The notes under the pieces: generated by a model
Database searches by the model: none
What the model was told of the DNA's origin: nothing
Seen by the model: the letters and a program-made list of their open reading frames with translations, nothing else
Position numbers and translations under genes: made by a program
Source: Actinoplanes octamycinicus
GTDB taxonomy: Bacteria > Actinomycetota > Actinomycetes > Mycobacteriales > Micromonosporaceae
Length of the DNA: 64,000 nt
Direction: 5' to 3'
Assembly (NCBI RefSeq): GCF_014205225.1
Contig: NZ_JACHNB010000001.1
Location: 3,515,501-3,579,500, forward strand
In this document: positions 18,294 to 27,869 of the stretch, piece after piece
Layout of the letters: every line of letters begins with the position of its first letter
Numbering within the stretch: position 1 is the stretch's first letter

Positions 18294-19109
18294 GTGACCT
18301 ACGAACCGGTCTACACACGCACGCCACGGAACGCGTTCGTCCCGAGCCCGGTCTTCGTCGGCATCGTCGCGGTCTTCGCGGTGAGCGGCGTCCTGACCTG
18401 GCAGCAGTTCGGCAATGTCGGTTTCGACGTGTTCCTGTTCATCATCTCGGGCTGGCTGATCTCGCTCTGCCTGCACGAGTACTCGCACGCGATCGCCGCA
18501 TACTTCTCCGGCGACCTGACCGTGGCCGATCGCGGCTACCTGCGGCTCAACCCGTTGAAGTACACGCACCCGCTGCTCTCCATCGTGCTGCCGATCGTCG
18601 TGGTGATCCTCGGCGGCATCGGCCTGCCCGGCGGCGCGGTCTGGGTGGACCACCGGTACATCAACAGCAAGATCAAGGACTCGCTGATCAGTGCGGCGGG
18701 GCCGCTCACCAACGTCGTGCTGGCGGTGGTGGCGGCCGCGCCGTTCCTGCTCGGCCTGGGTCCGGACGTGGTCGACACCGGCGCCCGGACGTTCATCATG
18801 ACGGATCACCCGGAGTTCTGGGCGGCGCTCGCCGCGCTGGCCTTCCTCCAGGTCACCGCGAGCGTGCTGAACTTCCTGCCGATCCCCGGGCTGGACGGCG
18901 GCAGCATCCTGCGGCCGTGGCTCAGCGCGGAGTACCGGCGGGCCTGGGACATGTTCGCCCCGTTCGGCTTCCTGCTGCTGTTCGTGGCGCTCTGGCAGAC
19001 CAGCCTCAGCCGGTACTTCTACGACGTGGTCCTCTGGGGCTGCGACCTGCTCGACGTGGACCCGACCCTGATCGGCAAGGGCCTGGACCTGATGCGTTTC
19101 TGGAGCTAG
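18294..19109 (+). CDS. Site-2-protease-family membrane zinc metalloprotease
   Basis: Intramembrane M50 peptidase-like protein of 271 aa with about six membrane segments. The zinc motif HEYSH (His61, Glu62, His65) lies in a hydrophobic segment, and NFLPIPGLDGG near residue 199 supplies the third metal ligand Asp. There is no PDZ or CBS domain, so it belongs to the minimal rhomboid-sized S2P subgroup of unknown substrate. GTG start, placed immediately after the 65-aa gene. The dominant alternative is a non-proteolytic homologue, but the motif residues are all present. Confidence 0.9.
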   Translation: MTYEPVYTRTPRNAFVPSPVFVGIVAVFAVSGVLTWQQFGNVGFDVFLFIISGWLISLCLHEYSHAIAAYFSGDLTVADRGYLRLNPLKYTHPLLSIVLPIVVVILGGIGLPGGAVWVDHRYINSKIKDSLISAAGPLTNVVLAVVAAAPFLLGLGPDVVDTGARTFIMTDHPEFWAALAALAFLQVTASVLNFLPIPGLDGGSILRPWLSAEYRRAWDMFAPFGFLLLFVALWQTSLSRYFYDVVLWGCDLLDVDPTLIGKGLDLMRFWS

Positions 19110-19151
19110 CCGGCGGACCCGGTGCTGAGCCGGCCGGCCTCGCTCGCTCGG

Positions 19152-19182
19152 GTAGGACGCGCCCTGGACGGGCGCGTCCTAC
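19152..19182. terminator. Bidirectional terminator hairpin
   Basis: Perfect 13-bp stem 19152-19164/19170-19182 with a 5-nt loop, between the convergent ends of the membrane protease and the aldo/keto reductase; it overlaps the reductase stop codon. Confidence 0.7.
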
Positions 19183-20177
19183 GGCCGCTTCTCGGGGCTG
19201 GTCGTGAGCGCCGGGTCCCGGGTGACGACCGGCTCGACCACCTCGTCGATCGCCTTGAGCAGCCCGTCGTCGAGCTTCACCCCGGACGCCTTGACGTTGT
19301 CCCGGACCTGCTCCGGCCGGGACGCGCCGATGATCGCCGCGGACACGTTCGGGTTGCTCAGCACCCAGGCGATCGCCAGCTGCCCCATGGTCAGCCCGGC
19401 CTCGTCGGCGAGCGGTTTGAGCCGGGCGACCGCGTTCAGCACGTCGTCCTCCAGCCAGCGGGCGATGAACCCGGCGCCGGACTTCTCGTCGGTGGCCCGC
19501 GAGCCGGCCGGCGGCTGCTGCCCCGCCTGATACTTTCCGGTCAGCACGCCCTGCGCCAGCGGCGACCAGACGATCTGGCCCAGACCCAGCTCCTGCGAGG
19601 CCGGCACCACCTCCGCCTCGATCACCCGCCACAGCAGCGAGTACTGCGGCTGGTTCGACACCAGGCGGATCTTCAGCTCGTCGGCGAGCGGTTTGGCGGC
19701 GCGGATCTCGGCGGCGCTCCACTCGGACACGCCGATGTAGTGCGCCTTGCCCCGGTGCACCACGTCGGCGAACGCCTCCATGGTCTCCTCGAGCGGGGTG
19801 TGGTGGTCGTACCGGTGCGCCTGGTAGACGTCCACGTAGTCGGTGCCGAGCCGGCGCAGCGAGCCGTCGATCGAGGTCATGATGTGCTTGCGGGACAGGC
19901 CGCTGTCGTTCGCGCCCGGCCCGGTCCGCCAGTAGACCTTGGTGAGGATCTCCAGGCCGTCGCGCCGCTCGTCCTTGAGCGCCCGGCCCAGCACCTCCTC
20001 GGCCCGGGTCCCGGCGTAGACGTCGGCGGTGTCGAACGTGGTGATCCCGGACTCGAGGGCCGCGCGCACACAGGCGAGCGCGGCCTCCTCCTCCACCTGG
20101 GACCCATGGGTGATCCAGTTGCCGTAGGCGATCTCACTGACCAGCAGGCCGGAACGGCCGAGATGACGGAACTCCAT
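19179..20177 (-). CDS. Aldo/keto reductase
   Basis: A 332-aa NADPH-dependent oxidoreductase of the Kv-beta/YajO-like branch. The catalytic tetrad is visible: Asp49, Tyr54 (FDTADVYAG), Lys80 (LTKVYW) and a His near 122 (YQAHRYD). The C-terminal NADP-binding motif AIIGASRPEQVRDN is intact. Substrate cannot be inferred. It starts 21 bp after the giant WG-repeat gene in the same direction and may be expressed with it. Confidence 0.93.
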   Translation of the reverse strand: MEFRHLGRSGLLVSEIAYGNWITHGSQVEEEAALACVRAALESGITTFDTADVYAGTRAEEVLGRALKDERRDGLEILTKVYWRTGPGANDSGLSRKHIMTSIDGSLRRLGTDYVDVYQAHRYDHHTPLEETMEAFADVVHRGKAHYIGVSEWSAAEIRAAKPLADELKIRLVSNQPQYSLLWRVIEAEVVPASQELGLGQIVWSPLAQGVLTGKYQAGQQPPAGSRATDEKSGAGFIARWLEDDVLNAVARLKPLADEAGLTMGQLAIAWVLSNPNVSAAIIGASRPEQVRDNVKASGVKLDDGLLKAIDEVVEPVVTRDPALTTSPEKRP

Positions 20178-20198
20178 ATCTCGAACCCTATCGAAGAA

Positions 20199-23100
20199 CT
20201 AGAGAACCGGCCGCGCGTCCGGGAGCAGCCGGACGACCTCCTCGACCGCGTCGGCGCGCTCCACGTACCGGGTCTCCACCAGCGGCCGGCCCTGCCGGTC
20301 CAGCGCACCCCAGCGGCCCGCCTCGTCGGCGATCAGGAACGCCGACGGGTGGATCACCACGGCCTTGTGCACCGGCGGGACCACCGGTTGCCCGGCCCGG
20401 TCCACGACCCCCAGGCCGGTGCCCGCGTCGACCACCGCGAGCCCCTCGTCGCCGAACCCGTCGATCGGCCCGCCGGAGCTCAGCGCCGTGGCGAACCGCC
20501 GGTACTTCGGCTGCACCGCGAGCCGCCCGTGCCGGTCGACGGCGCCCCAGCCACCCCGCTTGACCAGCGCCAGGCCGCGCCGGAACGGCCGGACGTCCTC
20601 GAAGCCGCCGGGCACGATCAGCCGGTTGCCCCGGTCGATCGCGAACCAGCCGCCCTCGGCGTCCCGGGTCACCCAGGCCAGCCCCTCGGCGAACCGGCCG
20701 GCCGCCAGGTAACCGGAGTCGGCGCCGATCAGCACCTGCCCGGACGGGTCGATCAGCTCCCAGGCCGCCGAGTCCGGGCGGCGCACCCAGGCGACGCCCT
20801 CGGCGAACGGCTGGGCCTCGGCGTACCGGGGCTCGACCGCCGCGGCGTAGCCCCACAGGGTGGTGCCGTCGTCGCGCAACGGGACCGGCGCCGGCGGCAG
20901 GCCGAGCACCTGGTCCCGGCTGCGCGGATACGGACCCCAGCCGTCCCCGGACCGCCGCGCCATCACGTCGAGGGCCAGCTCGACCCGCTCCACCAGCTCC
21001 GGGTCGCCGCCCTGGCACAGGTCCAGGGCCCGCTCGAAGTGGTTCACCGCCTCCAGGAACCGCCCCTGCTCGAACGCCGACCGCCCGGCCAGCTCGCGGA
21101 TCTCGGCCCGCAGCCGGGCCGGCAGCTCCGCCGAGTCGGCCTGCGCGTAGAGCCGGTCCGCCTCGGCGAACTCACCCCGCCACTGCAGCACGTGCGCCAG
21201 CCGCGCCTGCGCGATCGACACGGTCCGCGCCTCGCCGGTCGCCTCCGCGTGCCGCAGCGCCGCCCGCCCGTCGGCGAGCGCGTCGTCCAGTTCCCCGAGC
21301 ACCCGCGACACCACGGCCCGCAGGCTGAGCAGCCCGGCCCGCACGTTGTCCCGCTCGGCGAACTCCAGCCGGTCGGTCAGCCGGTCCGCCACGTCCCACA
21401 GCCGGTCCGGCTCGTCGACCCGCTCGCGCAGCGTCGCCGGGTCGAACATCCACGGATACGACGCGAGGATCTGCTCCGGATCGGCACGCCGCCGGTCGGC
21501 CGGCGCCCGCTGGTCGCGACGCTGCCGGATCGGCTCCGGGTCCGCCGCCCGCTCCGGACCGCTTCCCGATTCCCCGGTACGCGGGACCGCCGCCCGCTCC
21601 CGGTCGTCCGCTGATTCTTCGGTACGCGGGACCGCCGCCCGCTCCCGGTCGTCTGCCGATTCTTCGGTACGCGGGACCGCCGCCTGCTCCCGGTCGTCTG
21701 CCGATTCTTCGGTACGCGGGACCGCCGCCTGCCCCCGGTCGTCCGCCGATTCTTCGGTACGAGCGTCCGCGTCGGATTCGCGGTCGTCCACTGAAGCTTC
21801 GGCGTTACCCGTGGCCGTCTCAGCCGCCGGTGAAGCCGCCGGGGTCTCCGTGGTCGCCTCCGGTCCCACCGGAGCCGTCACGGCGATCTCAGCCGCCCGT
21901 GCGGCCGTCTCCGTGGTCGCCTCAGCCGGCTCGGCGGTCACCGCGGCCGGCGCGGACTCGCTGTCCGTTCCGTGCGCCGGTGCGCCGTCCACGATGACCG
22001 GGACGGCGGCCGCATCGGTCATGGTGTTGTCGGCGAGTGCGGATACCGGTTCGGTCCCGCTGTGGTGGTGCGCGGCGGCAGACCCAGGTCCGGGCGCATC
22101 GTGGGCGTCCCCGGCCGCCGGTTCCGCACCGGCACTCGCCGCACCGGCCGAGAGGCCGCCGTCCCAAGCCGTCCCCGCCGCGCCACCGCCACTTCCTGCG
22201 ACGGTCTGCTCGTCGGCGTCGGCGTCGATCTCGCCGGCTCCGGCTGCCACAACGGTCTGCTCATGCGTGCCGGCCGCGTTGGCCTCCACGGTGACCTGGT
22301 CGTGGCGGGCCGCGGCGCTGTCCTCGACGACGGTCTGGTCAGCCCGCGCGGACTCCGCGACCTGGTTGCTCGGTGCCGCGAACCCCGCGGCCATGGCGAG
22401 TTCCGCATCCGCGACGTGGTCTGCACCAGCCGATTCGCTCAGCGCTGCGATCGCCTCGGCGGAGCTTTCACCCTCAACGGCCTCGGCTGCCTCTGCGGTG
22501 TCGCTGCTCAGCGCCGCGAACCCCGCGGCCATGGCGAGTTCCACGTCCCCGCCGAAACCCGCACCGTGCGCGTCGTGGCCGTTCTGCGCCTGATGACCCG
22601 TCTGCGCGTCGTGGCCCGCCTGCGCCTCCTGCGTCGCCTCCGCCTCCTGAGCCTCGTGAGTCGCCTCAGCCTCGTGAGTCGCCTGAGCCTCGTGCGTCGC
22701 CTCAGCCTCGTGCGTCGCCTCCGCGTCGTGGGCGGCTTCCGTGGTGTGGGCGGCTCCCGAGGTGTGGTCGGCTTGCGCGGTGGCGGTCACCGCGCTGGAA
22801 GCGGCGTCCGGCGCGTTCCAGGCGGTCGTGGCCGAGTCGCGATCTGTCGCGCCGGGGTTGGTGGGCGGCCACTCCGGAACGCGCGGCCCGGCCGTCCGCT
22901 GCCCCGCCAAGACGCCGAGCAACTGACTCGCGAAGCCGACCCCGGGCCGCTCCGCAGCGTTGTCGTCAGCCGCTTCCGTGCCGTTGACCGGAGTCACCTC
23001 GACCGCCGAAGGCTCCGCAACGAGGGCGACCTGCTCCTCGACCGCGGGTACCAGCTCCTCGACCCCAGGCGTCAGCTCCCCGGCGCCGGGAACCCGCTGC

Positions 23101-26100
23101 TCCACAACAGCGGCTTCACCCACGCCGGACGCCGTCTCCGCCTCCGGGGCAGCATCCGCGATCGCTTCCGGCTCCCGACGCCCCACGAACTCGCCGGCCG
23201 CCAGCACGTCCTCGAAGCTCGGGTCCGCCGCGGACTCGTCTTCGAAGCCCGGCTTCACCGGGTCCGGGGCCGCAGGAGCCGGGTTGACCGGGATCGGAGC
23301 ACCCGAGACCGGGATCGCCGAGGTCGGCGCGGCCGCGGCAGAGCCCGATGAGGTGGTTGCGGTCGAGTCCGGGATCGCCGAGGTCGGCGCGGCCGAGACA
23401 GGGATCGCCGACGTCGGTACCGCCGAGGCGGGAATCGCTGAGGTCGGCGCGGTCGAGTCCGGGGCGGCCGAGGTGGGGGCGGTCGAGTCCGGGACGGCCG
23501 ACGCTGGGGCGGCCGGGACCGGGACTCCTGAGGTGGGCGCGACCGTGGCGGAAACCGACCAGGTGGGCGCGGCCGAGACCGGGATGGCCGAGGTGGGCGC
23601 GGCCGGGACCGGGATGGCCGAGGTCGGCGCGGCGGATACCGGAGCTGCGGAGACCGGGAAGGACGACGTCGGGAGGGCCGAGATCGGGGCGGCGGAGATC
23701 GGGTTCAGGGTGTCGTCGGTCGGGTCGGCAGCGGCGTGGTGCCCGCCGAGCGGCTGATCGAAATCAGTCGCTTCGTGGCGGCCCGGGATGTCTTCCGTGG
23801 TCCGCTCGTGCCGACCCGCCCCGGCCAGGGTGGCCGGGCTTCCGTAGGCGGCGAAGTCCCGGTCGTCACCGGCCGGGAGATCGTCGTCCGGACGAGCGTG
23901 GCTGTGCGGCGCCACGACCGCATCCTGCCCGGCGATCTCCGGCTGGACATCCCACGGGTACATGCCGACCGGCGTCTCCCGGTGGACCGGCTCGTCCTGA
24001 ACCGGTTCCACAGAGACTTCGGCCTCGACCGCGAACTCATCGGCCACCACCTCGTGACCAGGACCGTCGTGCACCGCATGCGCTTCGACGATGATGCCCT
24101 CGGCGGACTCGCTACCTGCCGGCGTCGCAGCCTCGACCACCTCGACGTCCACCACGGTGGCGAACTCCGGAGCGTCACCCCGGTCCCTGTCCGCAGCCTC
24201 ACCCGAAGCGGCGTCCGGGGCGTCGCCCAGGGCGCCTTCTGGGGTCTCGCCGAGGGTGGCGTCAGCGGTATCGCCCACGGCGATCTCGCCGAAGGTGACG
24301 TCGGTGGTCTCGTCCGGAACGGCGCCCGTGGCGTCGCTCAGGGTGACCTCGGAGATTTCGCTCAGGTCGGCGTCGGCGGCGTCACCGAGGGTGGCGTCGG
24401 CGGTGTCAGCCGAAGTGGCGTCGTCAACAGAGGTGGCGTCCGAAGCGCCAGCCTGGACGATGTTCGCGGCCTCGCCGGAGACATCATCCGCGGCGTCGGT
24501 CGAGAGCCCATCCGCGGTGCTGCCGGAGACACCGTCCGCGGCGGGGCTGGAGGTGGTGTCCGGTGCGTCCTCGGAGGTGGCGTCCGTGGTCGCGTCGTCG
24601 AGGCCCGGCGCGAACCAGCCGGCCGGCTTCTCCTCGGCCTCCGCCACCACCGCCGGATCCGCGAGCGGAGAGGTGTCGGGCACCGGCGTCTCCGCACCGA
24701 GCCCGCTCATCGACAGCAGCCAGCCGAGCCCACGCGGCTCCTCGGCCGCGGGTTCCGCAGGCACCCCGGTGACCTGCGCACCGGCGGCGTCGAGCGGCGT
24801 CGCGGCGGCCGGCACTCCGGTCGCGTCGAATGGAACACCGGTGACCGGAGCCGCGACCGCGTCGAATGGAGCACCGGTGACCGGAGCCGCGGGCGGGTCG
24901 AGCGGCGTACCGGTAATCGGTGCCGTGACCGCGCCGAACGGCGGATCAGTGACCGGCGCAGCGGTCTCGGCGATCGGCGCACCCGGGTCCGTGGCGGCCG
25001 TCGGCTCGCCGCCCGGCTGGCCGGTGACCGGCGCGACCGGGCCGGCCGCGCGCGGGTCGATCGGCTGGGTGCGCTCCTCCGGCGGATACGGCGCGCCGCT
25101 CTGCTGCTGCGCCCGGTAGGCGCTCAGGTCGACTCCGCTGACGTCGATCGCCTGAGTGCGGTCGACATCCACCGGGTGACCCTGCTGGTGCCGGCCGGAC
25201 GCGTCGAGGTCGACCCGCCGGGGGTCGAACGGCCGGGTCGGCTCGTCGTGGCGCTCGACCGGGTCGGCCGGGCGGGCCGGTTCGGGCCGTGCCGGCTGCC
25301 CGGCACGCCGCGGGTCGAGGGGCCGGGTGCGCTCCTCGTAGTCGTGCGCGTGCCCCGCTGCCCGGAGGTCCTGCTCCTCCGCCATCGGCGGCTGAGCACC
25401 CGGCGCGACGATTCCGGAGACCGGCCGGTGGGCCGCCCAGTCGTCGTCGCGGCGGTAGCCACCGGGCGCGGCCACGCCGGAGACCGGTGCGGCCGCGGCC
25501 TGGCCGGGCACGACCGGAGCCGGACCGGGCCGGCCGTGCGTGGCCGGCGGCTGGCCGGGGTGCGCAGGAGCCTGTCCGGGCACCGCCGGGTAGACCGCGG
25601 CCGGCGGCATGACCGGCTGCTGCGGCGTCATCCGGGTCGGCTGCGCCGCCGGGCGCGCCGGAGCCGGGGCGTTCCGCTCCGGCGGGACCGGGCGCAGATC
25701 GAACGGCGAGTCCGGGGTACGCCCGGACCGCGCCGGGAACGCCTCCGGCGGAACCGGGCGGGCGCTGCCGTAGGTCGGCCCGGCAGGCGACATCGGCCGC
25801 GGCCCACCCTGGCGCGGGTCGGCACCGGGCCGGGACCCGGCCTGCTCCGGCCGCCCACCGTGCTGCTGCTCCGTCCCGGGCCGGCCGTGCTGGTCGTGCG
25901 TCGGGCGGCCGTGCTGGTCGTGCACAGAACGACCGTGCTGGTCGTGCGTCGGCCGGCCGTGCTGGTCGAAGCCGGAGCGGCCCTGCTGGTCAAGGCCAGG
26001 ACGGCCGTGCTGCTCGGGACCGGGACGACCCTGCTCGGGACCGGGACGACCCTGCGGCCCGGGACCGAACCCGGGCGCCCCGCCGAACCGCTGCTGTTGC

Positions 26101-26870
26101 TGCTGCCCCGGGTGCCGCCCCTCCGGACCACCCGGCGGCACCGGCCCGCGCGACCCGGGCGGGACCTGCCCGCCCCGCGCCGGCGGCACCGCGCCACCCT
26201 GCTGACCGGGACCGAACCCGCCACGCGGCGCCGGCGAGACCGGCCGCGAGCCGTACCCGGGCGCGTCGCCGCGCCCGAACGACTGCCCACCCCAGTTCTC
26301 CGGCCCACGCTGCGGCGCGCCGGGACCGCCACGGCGGGGGCCCTCCGGCTGCTGCGGGACCCGGGCAGCGCCCGCCGACCGGCTGGGTGAGACCGGCGCC
26401 GACGACGGACGGCCGGGGGAGACCGGCGCAGACGACCCGGGCGCACGCCCGTGACCGGGCGTCACCGGCGCCGAGGACGCGCCCCGCCCGTAGACCGGGG
26501 CCGGCCCACGACGCTGGTCCGGCGCGCCGCCGTAGGGCATCGGCCGGTTCCACGATGGATCGTCGCGGGCGTCACGGGGCGGGCTGACCACGTACCTCTG
26601 CGGATCCTCAGCCGGAACCCGGCCGCGACCCTGCGCCGCGCCGCCGCCCTGTTGCTGCGGACCGCCTTGCGGGCCCGCCGGAGCCGAGCTGACCGGCGCG
26701 GACGACCCGCGGGACGCCTCGTAGACCGGGGTGTGCACGGCCTTGCGGCGGCCCTGGTCGCCCGGATAGCGCTGCCCGGGCAGTGGTTCCCACTCCCAGG
26801 TGAGCTCGTACACCCACGCCGGTTCGTCGTCCCAGCCTTCCGCACCCGGGCGGGAGCTCCAACCGTTCAT
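20199..26870 (-). CDS. Giant low-complexity / TPR / WG-repeat protein
   Basis: About 2223 aa, unrecognised as a whole. An N-terminal motif (AWVYELTWEWEPLPGQRYPG, within the first 40 residues) is followed by some 1750 residues of low-complexity blocks: Gln/His/Gly/Arg repeats (about 270-335), acidic Asp/Ala/Thr/Ser (about 770-900), SAAPTSAIPV repeats (about 1055-1200), HEAEATHEAQ repeats (about 1370-1440) and a 15-residue TEESADDREQAAVPR repeat (about 1695-1770). The end is folded: a TPR-like helical region (about 1800-1965), then WG repeats (about 1983-2223; GWGAVDRHGRLAVQPKYR). No signal peptide or membrane segment. The ATG at 26870 is preferred; a TTG 27 bp upstream is possible. The folded C-terminus suggests a ligand- or protein-binding module on a long disordered arm. 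Confidence 0.8.
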   Translation of the reverse strand: MNGWSSRPGAEGWDDEPAWVYELTWEWEPLPGQRYPGDQGRRKAVHTPVYEASRGSSAPVSSAPAGPQGGPQQQGGGAAQGRGRVPAEDPQRYVVSPPRDARDDPSWNRPMPYGGAPDQRRGPAPVYGRGASSAPVTPGHGRAPGSSAPVSPGRPSSAPVSPSRSAGAARVPQQPEGPRRGGPGAPQRGPENWGGQSFGRGDAPGYGSRPVSPAPRGGFGPGQQGGAVPPARGGQVPPGSRGPVPPGGPEGRHPGQQQQQRFGGAPGFGPGPQGRPGPEQGRPGPEQHGRPGLDQQGRSGFDQHGRPTHDQHGRSVHDQHGRPTHDQHGRPGTEQQHGGRPEQAGSRPGADPRQGGPRPMSPAGPTYGSARPVPPEAFPARSGRTPDSPFDLRPVPPERNAPAPARPAAQPTRMTPQQPVMPPAAVYPAVPGQAPAHPGQPPATHGRPGPAPVVPGQAAAAPVSGVAAPGGYRRDDDWAAHRPVSGIVAPGAQPPMAEEQDLRAAGHAHDYEERTRPLDPRRAGQPARPEPARPADPVERHDEPTRPFDPRRVDLDASGRHQQGHPVDVDRTQAIDVSGVDLSAYRAQQQSGAPYPPEERTQPIDPRAAGPVAPVTGQPGGEPTAATDPGAPIAETAAPVTDPPFGAVTAPITGTPLDPPAAPVTGAPFDAVAAPVTGVPFDATGVPAAATPLDAAGAQVTGVPAEPAAEEPRGLGWLLSMSGLGAETPVPDTSPLADPAVVAEAEEKPAGWFAPGLDDATTDATSEDAPDTTSSPAADGVSGSTADGLSTDAADDVSGEAANIVQAGASDATSVDDATSADTADATLGDAADADLSEISEVTLSDATGAVPDETTDVTFGEIAVGDTADATLGETPEGALGDAPDAASGEAADRDRGDAPEFATVVDVEVVEAATPAGSESAEGIIVEAHAVHDGPGHEVVADEFAVEAEVSVEPVQDEPVHRETPVGMYPWDVQPEIAGQDAVVAPHSHARPDDDLPAGDDRDFAAYGSPATLAGAGRHERTTEDIPGRHEATDFDQPLGGHHAAADPTDDTLNPISAAPISALPTSSFPVSAAPVSAAPTSAIPVPAAPTSAIPVSAAPTWSVSATVAPTSGVPVPAAPASAVPDSTAPTSAAPDSTAPTSAIPASAVPTSAIPVSAAPTSAIPDSTATTSSGSAAAAPTSAIPVSGAPIPVNPAPAAPDPVKPGFEDESAADPSFEDVLAAGEFVGRREPEAIADAAPEAETASGVGEAAVVEQRVPGAGELTPGVEELVPAVEEQVALVAEPSAVEVTPVNGTEAADDNAAERPGVGFASQLLGVLAGQRTAGPRVPEWPPTNPGATDRDSATTAWNAPDAASSAVTATAQADHTSGAAHTTEAAHDAEATHEAEATHEAQATHEAEATHEAQEAEATQEAQAGHDAQTGHQAQNGHDAHGAGFGGDVELAMAAGFAALSSDTAEAAEAVEGESSAEAIAALSESAGADHVADAELAMAAGFAAPSNQVAESARADQTVVEDSAAARHDQVTVEANAAGTHEQTVVAAGAGEIDADADEQTVAGSGGGAAGTAWDGGLSAGAASAGAEPAAGDAHDAPGPGSAAAHHHSGTEPVSALADNTMTDAAAVPVIVDGAPAHGTDSESAPAAVTAEPAEATTETAARAAEIAVTAPVGPEATTETPAASPAAETATGNAEASVDDRESDADARTEESADDRGQAAVPRTEESADDREQAAVPRTEESADDRERAAVPRTEESADDRERAAVPRTGESGSGPERAADPEPIRQRRDQRAPADRRRADPEQILASYPWMFDPATLRERVDEPDRLWDVADRLTDRLEFAERDNVRAGLLSLRAVVSRVLGELDDALADGRAALRHAEATGEARTVSIAQARLAHVLQWRGEFAEADRLYAQADSAELPARLRAEIRELAGRSAFEQGRFLEAVNHFERALDLCQGGDPELVERVELALDVMARRSGDGWGPYPRSRDQVLGLPPAPVPLRDDGTTLWGYAAAVEPRYAEAQPFAEGVAWVRRPDSAAWELIDPSGQVLIGADSGYLAAGRFAEGLAWVTRDAEGGWFAIDRGNRLIVPGGFEDVRPFRRGLALVKRGGWGAVDRHGRLAVQPKYRRFATALSSGGPIDGFGDEGLAVVDAGTGLGVVDRAGQPVVPPVHKAVVIHPSAFLIADEAGRWGALDRQGRPLVETRYVERADAVEEVVRLLPDARPVL

Positions 26871-27008
26871 CGGGCGTCCAGGCCCGGCGATTGGCAACGC
26901 TCCGTCACGGCGAACTCCAACGTGTGAAAAAACGAGCCGTGGCCGACCGGGGAACCCGGGTACAGTCTCCCGGCTCCACTGCGGGTGTGTGGGAAGGAGA
27001 TTAGCGGC

Positions 27009-27869
27009 GTGTCCGGGAAGGGCGCCAGCGTGCTCACGATCTCAACGGTTGGTCCGTTAAGGGGATGGGTCGCTACTTTCGGTGCACTGGTCGGGTCGGG
27101 TTTCCGGCGCTACACCACCTATCGTCAGGCCACCATAGCCGGAACGTTCACCAATGTGGTGTTCGGCTACATGCGCTGTTACGTGCTGCTCGCGGTGGCC
27201 GCGAGCGCTCCCGGCGGGCAGCCGGCCGGTTATCAGCCGGACCAGCTGGTCACCTACGTCTGGTTCGGCCAGGGGCTACTCAGTGTGGTCATGCTGTGGG
27301 GCTGGGCCGAGCTCGCCGACCGGATCCGCACCGGCGACGTCGCGGCCGATCTGTTACGTCCGGTCGCCCCGGTGACCGCCTACCTCGCCGCCGACCTGGG
27401 CCGGGCCGGGCACGGGATGCTCACCCGGTTCCTCCCGCCGGTGCTGATCGGGGCGCTGTGTTTCCCGATGCGGCTGCCGACCCGCTGGCCGACGGTCCCG
27501 CTGTTCCTGGTCTCGGTGCTGCTCGCGGTGATCGTCAGTTTCGGCTGCCGTTACCTGGTCAACGCCACCGCCTACTGGCTGCAGGACGCCCGCGGGCCGA
27601 TCATGCTGTGGGTGCTCGGCGCCGGGGTGCTGGGCGGCCTCTACTTCCCGCTGCGCCTGCTGCCGGAGTGGCTGGCGGTCGCCCTGTGGGTGGGCACGCC
27701 GCTGCCGAGCATCCTGCAGACGCCGCTGGACGTGGCCGCCGAGCGGGACGGCCCGGCCATGCAGGCCGCCCTGATCGGGTTGCAGGCCGGCTGGGCGGTC
27801 GCGCTGCTGGCGCTGGCCGCGCTGGTGCAGAAGCGGGCCGAGCGGAAGCTGGTGGTGCAGGGTGGGTGA
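27009..27869 (+). CDS. ABC-2 type transporter permease (first of two)
   Basis: A 286-aa membrane protein with about six hydrophobic segments, of the type found in the uncharacterised ATPase/permease/permease exporter group related to daunorubicin-type pumps. RIRTGDVAADLLRPV is the conserved cytosolic loop that contacts the ATPase. The GTG at 27009 is preferred because AAGGAG lies 9 nt upstream; an upstream in-frame GTG is possible. It is divergent from the WG-repeat gene and overlaps the next permease gene by 8 bp. Confidence 0.85.
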   Translation: MSGKGASVLTISTVGPLRGWVATFGALVGSGFRRYTTYRQATIAGTFTNVVFGYMRCYVLLAVAASAPGGQPAGYQPDQLVTYVWFGQGLLSVVMLWGWAELADRIRTGDVAADLLRPVAPVTAYLAADLGRAGHGMLTRFLPPVLIGALCFPMRLPTRWPTVPLFLVSVLLAVIVSFGCRYLVNATAYWLQDARGPIMLWVLGAGVLGGLYFPLRLLPEWLAVALWVGTPLPSILQTPLDVAAERDGPAMQAALIGLQAGWAVALLALAALVQKRAERKLVVQGG

